Source of the DNA: Pseudomonas sp. SLFW | Lineage (GTDB): Bacteria > Pseudomonadota > Gammaproteobacteria > Pseudomonadales > Pseudomonadaceae | Length of the DNA stretch: 64,000 nt | Assembly: GCF_009905615.1 (NCBI RefSeq) | Contig: NZ_JAAAKW010000019.1 | Span: 25,425-89,424 of the forward strand | Direction: 5' to 3' | In this document: positions 46,174 through 53,472 of the stretch, piece by piece | Numbering within the stretch: the first letter of the stretch is position 1 | Layout: each line of letters begins with the position of its first letter | Notes under the pieces: generated by a model | Told to the model about the DNA's origin: nothing | What the model saw: the letters and a program-made list of their open reading frames with translations, nothing else | Databases searched by the model: none | Made by a program: the position numbers and the translations under genes

Positions 46174-46385
46174 AAGCCGACACCTCGTCACCGAATACCC
46201 GTTCAGGCCCCGTAAAGGCGCCCCCTTTTTCCACTCCCGTCTCCACCCGCACACAATACCACCGGCACTCCCCGGTGCCACAGGGGACAAACAGTGAGGA
46301 TTCAGGGATTTGCAGCAATCTTGAGCCTGTCGCGAAGCCGGTGCTAACATTCGCCACCGCCGAGCAGGCAAGGACATTCCGCTTT

Positions 46386-46994
46386 ATGAGCAGCATCCGC
46401 GAGCGCAACAAAGAACTGATCCTGCGCGCAGCCAGTGAAGAATTCGCCGACAAAGGGTTCGCCGCCAGCAAGACCAGCGACATCGCCGCCAAGGCCGGTG
46501 TGCCCAAGCCCAACGTTTATTACTACTTCAAATCCAAGGACAACCTCTACCGCGAGGTGCTCGAAAGCATCATCGAACCGATCATGCAGGCGTCGACGCC
46601 CTTCAATCGCGAAGGCATTCCGTCCGAAGTCTTGAGCGGCTACATCCGCTCCAAAATCCGCATCTCGCGGGACCTGCCCTTCGCTTCCAAGGTGTTTGCC
46701 AGCGAAATCATGCACGGCGCGCCGCATCTGACGCCCGAGCAGGTCGAACAGCTCAACGGTCAGGCACGGCATAACATCGAGTGTATTCAGGGCTGGATCG
46801 ACGACGGGCTGATTGCGCCCGTTGATCCTCATCATCTGATGTTCAGCATCTGGGCCGCGACCCAGACCTACGCGGATTTCGACTGGCAGATTTCCACGGT
46901 CACCGGGAAGAGCAAACTGGACGACGCCGATTACGAGGCCGCCGCCCAGACCATCATCCGTCTGGTGCTAAAAGGGTGTGAACCGGACCGCTAG
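46386..46994 (+). CDS. TetR-family regulator, RutR-like
   Basis: A 202-residue repressor-type protein with the TetR helix-turn-helix (ILRAASEEFADKGFAASKTSDIAAKAGVPKPNVYYYF). The C-terminal domain resembles E. coli RutR: EYIRLK-like GYIRSKIRISRDLPFASKVF, EIMHGAPHL, PVDPHHLMFSIWAATQTYADF. RutR binds uracil and controls pyrimidine and purine use, so a nucleobase-responsive role fits the neighbourhood, but that is inference. The start at ATG 46386 gives the normal RutR length; 37 upstream codons are dismissed. It converges on the receiver gene. Confidence 0.85.
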   Translation: MSSIRERNKELILRAASEEFADKGFAASKTSDIAAKAGVPKPNVYYYFKSKDNLYREVLESIIEPIMQASTPFNREGIPSEVLSGYIRSKIRISRDLPFASKVFASEIMHGAPHLTPEQVEQLNGQARHNIECIQGWIDDGLIAPVDPHHLMFSIWAATQTYADFDWQISTVTGKSKLDDADYEAAAQTIIRLVLKGCEPDR

Positions 46995-47000
46995 CCCGCG

Positions 47001-47411
47001 TCACGCCGGGTTTCGGGTCTGCAACGCCTTGTCGACACCGTCGAGCAACTGACCGAAACTCCACGGTTTTCGGATGAACGTCACCGCATGCTGTACCCCG
47101 GAGCTTTCCGGCGTTTCATGGCCGGACATGATCAGGATCGGAATCTCGGGCCATTTATTGCCGGACAGGTTGGCGAGATCGGCGCCGTTCAACGTGCCGG
47201 GCATAAGAATATCTGTCAGCAACAATGACACCCTGCCTGCGTGGTCATCCAGAAACTTCGCGGCGTCATCGGCGTTTTCCAGCGCATGGGTCGTAAACCC
47301 CTCATCGCCCAGAATCTCGCACACGAAATCACGAATGATGGACTCATCCTCAACCACCAGGATCAGTCCTTTTTGTTGCACGTTTGCTGCCATTTGCGCT
47401 GCATCCACCAT
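47001..47411 (-). CDS. Single-domain response regulator receiver protein
   Basis: About 136 residues forming a CheY-like receiver. LILVVEDESIIRDFVCEIL supplies the acidic pair, LLLTDILMPG the phospho-acceptor Asp, ILIMSGHET the Thr/Ser position and FIRKPWSF the conserved Lys-Pro. No output domain is attached, so it acts by protein contact, like stand-alone receivers tied to hybrid kinases. The start is uncertain: ATG 47411, 47423 or 47498 are all in frame. The long frame further upstream crosses the terminator and RsmX RNA and is not coding. No kinase is nearby. Confidence 0.75.
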   Translation of the reverse strand: MVDAAQMAANVQQKGLILVVEDESIIRDFVCEILGDEGFTTHALENADDAAKFLDDHAGRVSLLLTDILMPGTLNGADLANLSGNKWPEIPILIMSGHETPESSGVQHAVTFIRKPWSFGQLLDGVDKALQTRNPA

Positions 47412-47617
47412 AATTTTTCCCATTGCCTGCCCGGCCGGCCCTGTCCTGGACTCGGGTGTTGTCGGTACTGTGAACGGCGCCAGCGCTGGAAATTCCATCG
47501 GCTGATGAGATTTGATCCAAATGAATGTTTCACGCGCGCGTACGAGCAAATGCCTGACGGGGGAATGTAGCGGAGACCGGGATGCATACGCATGCCAAAC
47601 GGCGTTTTTCGCGGGCA

Positions 47618-47733
47618 TAAAAAAACCCGCCGAAGCGGGTTTGTGCAACACCGTCCAACTTCCTGTTGGCCGCCAGTACCTTGGCAACGGTCGATCATCC
47701 TTGATCCTGCAGTCATCCTTTGCTGCAGTTGAT
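47618..47733 (-). ncRNA. rsmX: RsmX-family regulatory RNA
   Basis: A roughly 116-nt RNA on the minus strand with repeated GGA motifs placed in hairpin loops, the mark of RNAs that sequester RsmA/CsrA. CTGCAG...GGA...CTGCAG, GATC-AAGGAT-GATC and CCAAC-AGGAA-GTTGG are three clear examples, and more GGA occurs between them. It ends in the terminator at 47619-47643. A candidate -10 (TACATT) and an upstream GacA-box-like palindrome suit GacS/GacA control. Size, terminator and layout match RsmX rather than the longer RsmZ or RsmY. The 5' end is estimated. Confidence 0.8.
47619..47643 (-). terminator. Intrinsic terminator of the RsmX-like RNA
   Basis: On the minus strand AAACCCGC, loop TTCG, GCGGGTTT, followed by a run of T. 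This is a stable UUCG-capped terminator forming the 3' end of the small RNA and isolating it from the receiver gene downstream. Confidence 0.9.
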
Positions 47734-47788
47734 GGATCCAATGTACTGCTTCGATGGGATCCAACATAGAGCGAAACGCTCCATATCG

Positions 47789-47806
47789 TGTAAGCCTTTG
47801 GCTATA
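47789..47806 (-). promoter_or_regulatory. Degenerate GacA upstream activating sequence
   Basis: Read on the plus strand the site is TGTAAG-N6-GCTATA: the TGTAAG half is perfect against the consensus TGTAAG-N6-CTTACA, while the other half is degenerate. The centre is about 64 bases before the predicted RNA start, the usual distance for rsm genes. Confidence 0.5.
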
Positions 47807-48037
47807 CGTGTAAACATTCTGACGTCATTTTTTGGGCATTTGGCAAACCTTCGAAACACACTCGCCTGATTACCGTAAATAACTTCACAGGGCTCTCAGG
47901 TTTGGCTTCGCAGCGCCGAGATGCTTTATGACGGGAATGAATCGCCTGGCCTTGGCTGTGGATGATTTTCCGTCTCGGGGGCTGGTCTCAAACACGCAGC
48001 CCGCGTCATAACAAGAACAATGAACGGAGTGACGGTC

Positions 48038-49669
48038 ATGAATATGCGCAACTTCTCCATCAGCCGCCGGCTGTGGCTGATCCTCATCGTCGCTGTGTTG
48101 ATGTTGTTCACGCTGGCGGTGGCCATGCTCAAGCAAATCCACGACGACCTGTACGACGCCAAGGCGCAGAAGACCATGCACGTGGTGCAGACAGCTGCGG
48201 GCCTGCTCGACTATTACCAGGGCCTGGAAACCACCGGCAAGCTGACCCGCGAACAGGCGCAGCAGCAGGCGATGGATGCCATTCGAGGCCTGCGCTACAA
48301 CCAGACTGACTATTTCTGGATCAACGACCTGCGCCCGGTAATGATCATGCACCCCGCCAACCCCAAGCTGGTGGGACAGGACCTCTCGGGCATCAAGGAC
48401 CCGGACGGTTTTCAAGTCTTCAATGAAATCGTGGCCGTGGCCAAGGCCAAAGGCGCGGGTACAGTCAACTATCGCTGGCCGAAACCGGGCGCCAGCGAGC
48501 CAGTGCAGAAAACCTCCTACGTGTCGCTGTTCTCGCCCTGGGGCTGGGTGATTGGCTCCGGCGTGTACGTCGATGACGTGCAGGCCGAGTTCCAGCAACA
48601 GGTAATCAAAGCCGTCTCCATCAGCCTGGGGATCATTCTGTTGATGGCGATCCTGCTGATCGTCATTGGCCGCAGCATCGCCGGGCCACTAAAAACCACG
48701 GTCGACGCCATGGCCAACATTGCCAGTGGCGAGAGCGACCTGACCCGCACCCTGGAAACCCACGGGCGCGATGAAATCACACAACTGGCCACCCATTTCA
48801 ACGCGTTCACCGCCAAGCTGCGCCGGGTCGTCGGGGAGTTGCAGGTGTCGGCGCTCGGACTGGGCCAGGCATCCAACGACTTGGGCAACAACGCCGTGCA
48901 GGCGCAAGAACGCAGCCAGCAGCAATCGCTGCAGATGGAGCAAGTGGCGACCGCGGTCAACGAGGTCACTTACGGCGTGCAGGACGTGGCGAAGAACGCC
49001 GAACACGCCGCCAGCGAAATGCGCAACGCCGAATCCCAGGCCCAGCAGGGCCAAGCCAATATCGACAGCAGCCTGAAACAGATCGGGCACCTGTCGGGCA
49101 CCATCGATCAGGCGGTCGAGGTGATCCGCACCTTGTCCAGTGAAAGCACGCAGATCGGCGGGGTGCTGGAGGTGATCAGTTCCATCGCCGAGCAGACCAA
49201 CCTGCTGGCGCTGAACGCTGCAATCGAAGCGGCCCGCGCCGGGGATCAAGGGCGCGGCTTCGCGGTGGTGGCGGACGAGGTGCGTTTGCTGGCGCAACGC
49301 ACGCAGAAGTCCACGGCAGAAATTCAGGCGATGATCGAACGCCTGCAAAGCCATTCCGACGCGGCCGTGAAAGTGATCGGCGACAGCAGCCGGTCGTCGC
49401 AGTTGACCATCGAACAGGCCAACCTCGCGGGCCAGAGCCTGACCTCCATCAGCCAGGCCCTGCGTAACCTCAATGGCCTGAACGCCTCCATTGCCAGCGC
49501 CACCCTGCAGCAATCCCACGTGGTGGAAGACATCAACCAGAACGTGACCCAGGCCGCACAGTTGTCGCAAAGCACAGCGGTGGCGGCCGAACAATCCAGC
49601 GCGGCGAGCGTGCAGCTCAAAGGGTTGAGCGAGCAGTTGAATGGGTTGTTGCGGCAGTTTCGGGTTTAA
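48038..49669 (+). CDS. Methyl-accepting chemotaxis protein with Cache sensor
   Basis: A 543-residue transmembrane chemoreceptor. One membrane helix lies near residues 10-32 (LWLILIVAVLMLFTLAVAML), followed by a periplasmic single Cache domain (DYFWINDLRPVMIMHP, GWVIGSGVYVDDV). A second helix near 195-215 leads to a HAMP linker. A cytoplasmic signalling domain with the hairpin tip EQTNLLALNAAIEAARAGDQ closes the protein. It signals to CheA/CheW to bias flagellar rotation. The ligand is unknown; single Cache domains often bind small organic acids. ATG at 48038 follows GGAG, preferred to the ATG 18 bases earlier. Confidence 0.92.
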   Translation: MNMRNFSISRRLWLILIVAVLMLFTLAVAMLKQIHDDLYDAKAQKTMHVVQTAAGLLDYYQGLETTGKLTREQAQQQAMDAIRGLRYNQTDYFWINDLRPVMIMHPANPKLVGQDLSGIKDPDGFQVFNEIVAVAKAKGAGTVNYRWPKPGASEPVQKTSYVSLFSPWGWVIGSGVYVDDVQAEFQQQVIKAVSISLGIILLMAILLIVIGRSIAGPLKTTVDAMANIASGESDLTRTLETHGRDEITQLATHFNAFTAKLRRVVGELQVSALGLGQASNDLGNNAVQAQERSQQQSLQMEQVATAVNEVTYGVQDVAKNAEHAASEMRNAESQAQQGQANIDSSLKQIGHLSGTIDQAVEVIRTLSSESTQIGGVLEVISSIAEQTNLLALNAAIEAARAGDQGRGFAVVADEVRLLAQRTQKSTAEIQAMIERLQSHSDAAVKVIGDSSRSSQLTIEQANLAGQSLTSISQALRNLNGLNASIASATLQQSHVVEDINQNVTQAAQLSQSTAVAAEQSSAASVQLKGLSEQLNGLLRQFRV

Positions 49670-49704
49670 TAAGGTTCAAACAAAACTCCGGAATGCTCCG
49701 ATCC

Positions 49705-49745
49705 CCTGTGGGAGACGCCGTCGTACCTCCGGCGTCTCCCACAGG
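49705..49745. repeat. Compact GTGGGAGACGCC hairpin
   Basis: Perfect 15-bp arms CCTGTGGGAGACGCC and GGCGTCTCCCACAGG around 11 bases. It is a minimal version of the element at 12364-12529, located after the chemoreceptor gene, where it could end transcripts. Confidence 0.85.
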
Positions 49746-49795
49746 TTCGTGATATCCGACCCTAGGGCTTGATTACACCGGTCGCCCGATCCAAT

Positions 49796-49827
49796 ATGTA
49801 TACAATAGCTAAATATATTGAATACAT
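49796..49827. promoter_or_regulatory. Inverted repeat overlapping the urea transporter leader
   Basis: ATGTATACAATA and TATTGAATACAT form 12-bp arms (one mismatch) around eight bases, ending two bases before the ATG at 49830. The left arm contains TGTATACA, the core of the sites at the purine GntR gene. It occupies the place of a ribosome site, so binding here would block both transcription and initiation. Confidence 0.5.
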
Positions 49828-49829
49828 AA

Positions 49830-50714
49830 ATGAGCAACCTCAATCCTGCCCCCTCCTCCCATTGCCCCGACTGGGCCGAAGCGCTGCTTAACGGTTTCAG
49901 TCAGGTCTTGCTGCAACGCAGCCCCGTGTGCGGCCTATTTTGTCTGATGGCGATCCTGATCAGCGCACCCCATTCCTTGGGTGGCGCGTTATTGGGCGCG
50001 GTCGCTGGGTTGCTCACCGCGCAACGTCGCGGCTATTCCAAGGCCGAGCGGCAGTCCGGGGTCTACAGCTACAACGGCGTGCTGTTGGGCTTGCTGATCA
50101 GCTACCGTTTCGATGATTCGCCCCTGTCACCTTTGCTGATCATCGCCTGCGGCGGACTCAGCGCCATGCTGATGCACGTGTGGATGCAACGGGCGCTTCG
50201 TGCGTCTTGCCTCAAGGCCTACACCGCGCCGTTCGTGCTGTTCAGTTGGGTGCTGCTGGTATTCGCCGAGCCTGTGCCGAATGTGGGCATGGCCCATTCG
50301 GACCTGATCCGGGCGCTGCCACGGGGTCTCGGCCAAGTGTTTTTGCTGGATCATCCGTTGGCCGGTGTGCTGATCGGGGTCGGCCTGCTCATCGCCAATC
50401 GCACCGCCGCGGTGTGGGCGGCATTGGGTTGCGCATGCGGCATCGCTTTCGCGTTGTGGCAACAGGAAACCGACCTGGCGTTGCTCGGCCTGTCAGGCTA
50501 CAACCCGGCGCTGGCAGCCTTGGCGTTCAGCCATGTGCGCCAGAAACCCTGGTTGCCGGGCGTGGCAATCTTACTGGCGATCCTGCTGCAACCGGGTTTT
50601 TCCGGGCTGGGCCTGGCGACGCTGACCGCCCCGTTCATTCTCGCTTGCTGGCTGGTGCAGGCTGGCAGTCGGTTGATGCGCCAGACGATCAGCGATCAGC
50701 GGTTGCGCTCCTGA
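49830..50714 (+). CDS. Urea transporter (UT family)
   Basis: A 294-residue channel-like transporter with about ten hydrophobic segments in two homologous halves. GVYSYNGVLLGLLISYRF in the first half and GLSGYNPALAALAFSH in the second are the paired urea-pore signatures (NG/NP with GL). It moves urea across the inner membrane, a product of AllA and Alc in the purine island. No urease gene is in the window. The ATG at 49830 has no Shine-Dalgarno sequence, being covered by the inverted repeat. Confidence 0.9.
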   Translation: MSNLNPAPSSHCPDWAEALLNGFSQVLLQRSPVCGLFCLMAILISAPHSLGGALLGAVAGLLTAQRRGYSKAERQSGVYSYNGVLLGLLISYRFDDSPLSPLLIIACGGLSAMLMHVWMQRALRASCLKAYTAPFVLFSWVLLVFAEPVPNVGMAHSDLIRALPRGLGQVFLLDHPLAGVLIGVGLLIANRTAAVWAALGCACGIAFALWQQETDLALLGLSGYNPALAALAFSHVRQKPWLPGVAILLAILLQPGFSGLGLATLTAPFILACWLVQAGSRLMRQTISDQRLRS

Positions 50715-50759
50715 ACGGTTTGTCACAGGCTCTGCCGACCTTGCACTCGGAAAACCCTC

Positions 50760-51617
50760 ATGGACAGCAACACCGGTTGGCGCGAACAACTGCGCATCAT
50801 CGTTTTTCAGACAGACACCACCGCCGGTCGGCGCTTCGACAAGGCCCTGCTGCTGACCATTCTCGCCAGCCTCGCCATTGTGATGCTCGACAGCATCCAG
50901 GCCATCCATCGCGACTACGCCGACCTGCTGGCCTACATCGAATGGGGCTTCACGTTCGTGTTCCTCGTCGAGTACATCCTGCGCCTGTACTGCTCGCCGC
51001 AGCCGCTGAAATACGCCTTCAGCTTCTACGGCCTGATCGATCTGCTGGCCATCGTGCCGGGGATTCTGGCGCTGTATAACGCCGACGCTCAGTACCTGTT
51101 GATCATCCGCGTGGTGCGGATGCTGAGGATCTTTCGCGTCCTCAAACTCAGCCCCTATCTGAAACAGGCGAACTACCTGCTGGCAGCCCTGCGCGGCAGC
51201 AAGCAGAAAATCATCGTATTCCTGGTGACCGTCTCGACGCTGGTCACGGTGTTCGGCACGCTGATGTACGTCGTCGAAGGCCCTGAACATGGCTTTACCA
51301 GTATTCCCAAGGGGATTTACTGGGCCATCGTCACGCTGACCACCGTGGGCTTCGGCGACATCGTGCCGAAAACGCCGGTCGGCCAGATTCTGTCGTCGCT
51401 GGTGATGATCACGGGTTACTCGATCATCGCGGTGCCCACCGGCATCTTCACCGCTGAACTGGCCACCGCCATGCGCGGCGATCAGCTCCAGCACGATTGC
51501 CCGGTGTGCGCCAAGGACAGCCATGAGCCCCACTCGGCGTTCTGTTCGCGGTGTGGCAACGCGCTGTTTCCGAAAGTCGATGCGATTGCCGTGTCGGACG
51601 GCGTCGAGAATTCATAA
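50760..51617 (+). CDS. Voltage-gated-type potassium channel with C-terminal zinc ribbon
   Basis: A 285-residue ion channel with six predicted membrane helices. The S4-like helix carries Arg residues (LLIIRVVRMLRIFRVLKL) and the pore has the potassium filter TTVGFGD. After the last helix comes a C-terminal ribbon of paired cysteines (CPVCAKDSHEPHSAFCSRCG), probably zinc-binding and regulatory. ATG at 50760 lies 45 bases after the urea transporter stop, on the same strand, so co-transcription is possible. Confidence 0.9.
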   Translation: MDSNTGWREQLRIIVFQTDTTAGRRFDKALLLTILASLAIVMLDSIQAIHRDYADLLAYIEWGFTFVFLVEYILRLYCSPQPLKYAFSFYGLIDLLAIVPGILALYNADAQYLLIIRVVRMLRIFRVLKLSPYLKQANYLLAALRGSKQKIIVFLVTVSTLVTVFGTLMYVVEGPEHGFTSIPKGIYWAIVTLTTVGFGDIVPKTPVGQILSSLVMITGYSIIAVPTGIFTAELATAMRGDQLQHDCPVCAKDSHEPHSAFCSRCGNALFPKVDAIAVSDGVENS

Positions 51618-51728
51618 GCACAGATGTTTTTAATCTATTAAGCGACTGGGGCTTTTCGTTATAGTCGCGGCCATTAGCCAGCCCTTTATTCATAAGAACA
51701 ATTTCCACACACGACAAAGGAATTCGCA

Positions 51729-52727
51729 GTGAACAAACTCTTCGCCGCTTCTCTTCTGGCCGCCGGAATGGCCTTCGGCAGCGCCGCCCAGGCCGCGCCT
51801 GAATTGCTCAACGTTTCGTACGACGTGATGCGCGATTTCTACAAGGACTACAACGCTGCCTTCCAGAAACACTGGCAGGCCGAGCACAAGGAAGACGTGA
51901 CCCTGAAGATGTCCTTCGGCGGGTCGAGCAAGCAGGCCCGTTCGGTCATCGACGGCCTGCCCGCTGACGTGATCACCATGAACATGGCCACCGACATCAA
52001 TGCCCTGGCGGACAACGGAGGGCTGGTGCCGAAGGATTGGGTCGCGCGCCTGCCGAACAACAGCGCGCCGTTCACCTCTGCCACGGTGTTCATCGTGCGC
52101 AAGGGCAACCCGAAAGCGCTGAAAGACTGGAACGACCTGGTGAAGGGCGGCGTTGAGGTGATCGTGCCGAACCCGAAGACCTCAGGCAACGGGCGCTACA
52201 CCTACCTCTCGGCGTGGGGCTACACCCTGAAGAACGGCGGCGATGAAGCCGCTGCGAAAAAATTCGTCGGCCAAGTGTTCAGCCATGTGCCGGTCCTCGA
52301 CACGGGCGGCCGTGGCGCCACCACCACGTTCATGACCAACCACATCGGCGACGTGCTGGTGACGTTTGAGAACGAAGCCGAGATGATCGCCCGCGAGTTT
52401 GGCCGCGATCAGTTCGAAGTGGTCTACCCGAGCGTATCTGCTGAAGCCGAGCCACCGGTGAGCGTGGTGGACAAAGTCGTCGACAAGAAAGGCACCCGCG
52501 CCCTCGCCGAAGATTACCTGAAATACCTGTGGTCCCCGGAAGGCCAGGAAATCGCCGCCGCCAACTACCTGCGTCCGCGTGACCCGAAAGTGCTGGCGAA
52601 GTACACCGACCGCTTCCCGAAAGTCGATTTCCTCAACATCGAAAAAACTTTTGGCACCTGGCCCGACATCCAGAAGACCCACTTCAACGACGGTGGCGTG
52701 TTCGACCAGATTTACCCGGCCAAGTAA
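51729..52727 (+). CDS. sbp: Periplasmic sulfate-binding protein
   Basis: A 332-residue ABC transporter solute-binding protein with signal peptide (LFAASLLAAGMAFGSAAQA). The family text follows: LLNVSYDVMRDFYKDYNAAF, LKMSFGGSSKQARSVIDGL, ADVITMNMATDINALAD, PNPKTSGNGRYTYLSAWG and GRGATTTFM. It captures sulfate (or thiosulfate) for the CysTWA permease, whose genes are not in this window. The related CysP name is possible, so the symbol is tentative. GTG start at 51729 follows AAAGGAATTC. A strong terminator follows. Confidence 0.92.
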   Translation: MNKLFAASLLAAGMAFGSAAQAAPELLNVSYDVMRDFYKDYNAAFQKHWQAEHKEDVTLKMSFGGSSKQARSVIDGLPADVITMNMATDINALADNGGLVPKDWVARLPNNSAPFTSATVFIVRKGNPKALKDWNDLVKGGVEVIVPNPKTSGNGRYTYLSAWGYTLKNGGDEAAAKKFVGQVFSHVPVLDTGGRGATTTFMTNHIGDVLVTFENEAEMIAREFGRDQFEVVYPSVSAEAEPPVSVVDKVVDKKGTRALAEDYLKYLWSPEGQEIAAANYLRPRDPKVLAKYTDRFPKVDFLNIEKTFGTWPDIQKTHFNDGGVFDQIYPAK

Positions 52728-52743
52728 ACGCACCGTTTAACGC

Positions 52744-52775
52744 AAAACGGCGACCTCGATAGGTCGCCGTTTTTG
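52744..52775 (+). terminator. Intrinsic terminator of the sulfate-binding protein gene
   Basis: A perfect 10-bp stem, ACGGCGACCT with AGGTCGCCGT, has a four-base loop and is followed by TTTTTGTTT, seventeen bases after the stop codon. Confidence 0.9.
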
Positions 52776-52819
52776 TTTATGCCGGATGAATCGCGTCGCT
52801 GGCAAACAGCGTCGGAACG

Positions 52820-52973
52820 GTAGGAGCGGGCTTGCCCGCGATGGCGGTGTGCCAGACCACCCTCTGCCGCTGACACACCCTATCGCGGGCAAGCGCGCTC
52901 CTACTGCGATACGGTGGGTCAGCTACTGCGTAAGTAGGCTGGACGAGCGATCGCGAGCAAGCTCACTCCTACA
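52820..52973. repeat. REP-like doublet plus single arm
   Basis: A diverged doublet GTAGGAGCGGGCTTGCCCGCG (52820-52846) with its inverse (52882-52904), then a lone inverse arm of the GTAGGAGTGAGC family at 52950-52973. All lie between the sulfate-binding and lipoprotein genes. Confidence 0.8.
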
Positions 52974-52998
52974 AAGGATCTGCGATCAGCCGTCACGC

Positions 52999-53424
52999 TC
53001 AATTCCCGAACTGTCGGCTCAACCCCGGTGGCACGCCGCTGGAATCGGTTTCCTGCCAAGGGCCGCTCGGCGAGGTGGACCAGGTCCAGCCGTTGTTCCA
53101 GCGGTAGTAGGTGCGTTGGCGGTAGAAGGTGTTGGGCACGTTATCCAGCACGTGCACGCCCAGCCTGGCATCCCAATGGCTGTTGCCACCGGGCGGCGGA
53201 GCGAAGTTGGCGGAGGTTTTCGGGCCGGACGGGATCGGCGTCGAGGGCGGGGTCTGAGGTGTGGTGCGTGGGGTTCCTGGCTGGGGCGTTGGCGACGGAC
53301 TCGATGAGCCGCGAGGAATCGTCGGGATCGGTTCAGAACTCTGCGGCCCGGGGCGCTGGACCGCACAGGCGGCGCTCAATGCCACCACCACACTCAACAA
53401 GGCAAATCGTGCGACGCGATACAT
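52999..53424 (-). CDS. Predicted lipoprotein, Pro-rich
   Basis: A 141-residue protein with a signal peptide ending in the lipobox LSAAC, so it should be lipidated at the Cys. A Pro/Ser/Thr-rich spacer (TPQPGTPRTTPQTPPSTP) precedes a compact C-terminal domain with several Trp and Tyr residues (HWDARLGVHVLDN, FYRQRTYYRWNNGW). Function is unknown. It is the last minus-strand gene downstream of ccmI, separated from it by 48 bases; it may be co-transcribed with the ccm operon but has no obvious link to it. Confidence 0.75.
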   Translation of the reverse strand: MYRVARFALLSVVVALSAACAVQRPGPQSSEPIPTIPRGSSSPSPTPQPGTPRTTPQTPPSTPIPSGPKTSANFAPPPGGNSHWDARLGVHVLDNVPNTFYRQRTYYRWNNGWTWSTSPSGPWQETDSSGVPPGLSRQFGN

Positions 53425-53472
53425 AGGATTCTCTACTGTGTCTGGGCCGCGCGATCAGGATCAGCAAAAACG

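Noticed and set aside
46174..46377. N-terminal extension of the 73-residue protein to 141 residues
   Set aside because: Arg/Cys/Pro-rich text without ribosome site; the internal ATG has a proper GAGGTG.
47001..47741. 246-codon version of the receiver protein
   Set aside because: The extra N-terminus would be translated from the RsmX RNA and its terminator; the receiver fold starts near 47390.
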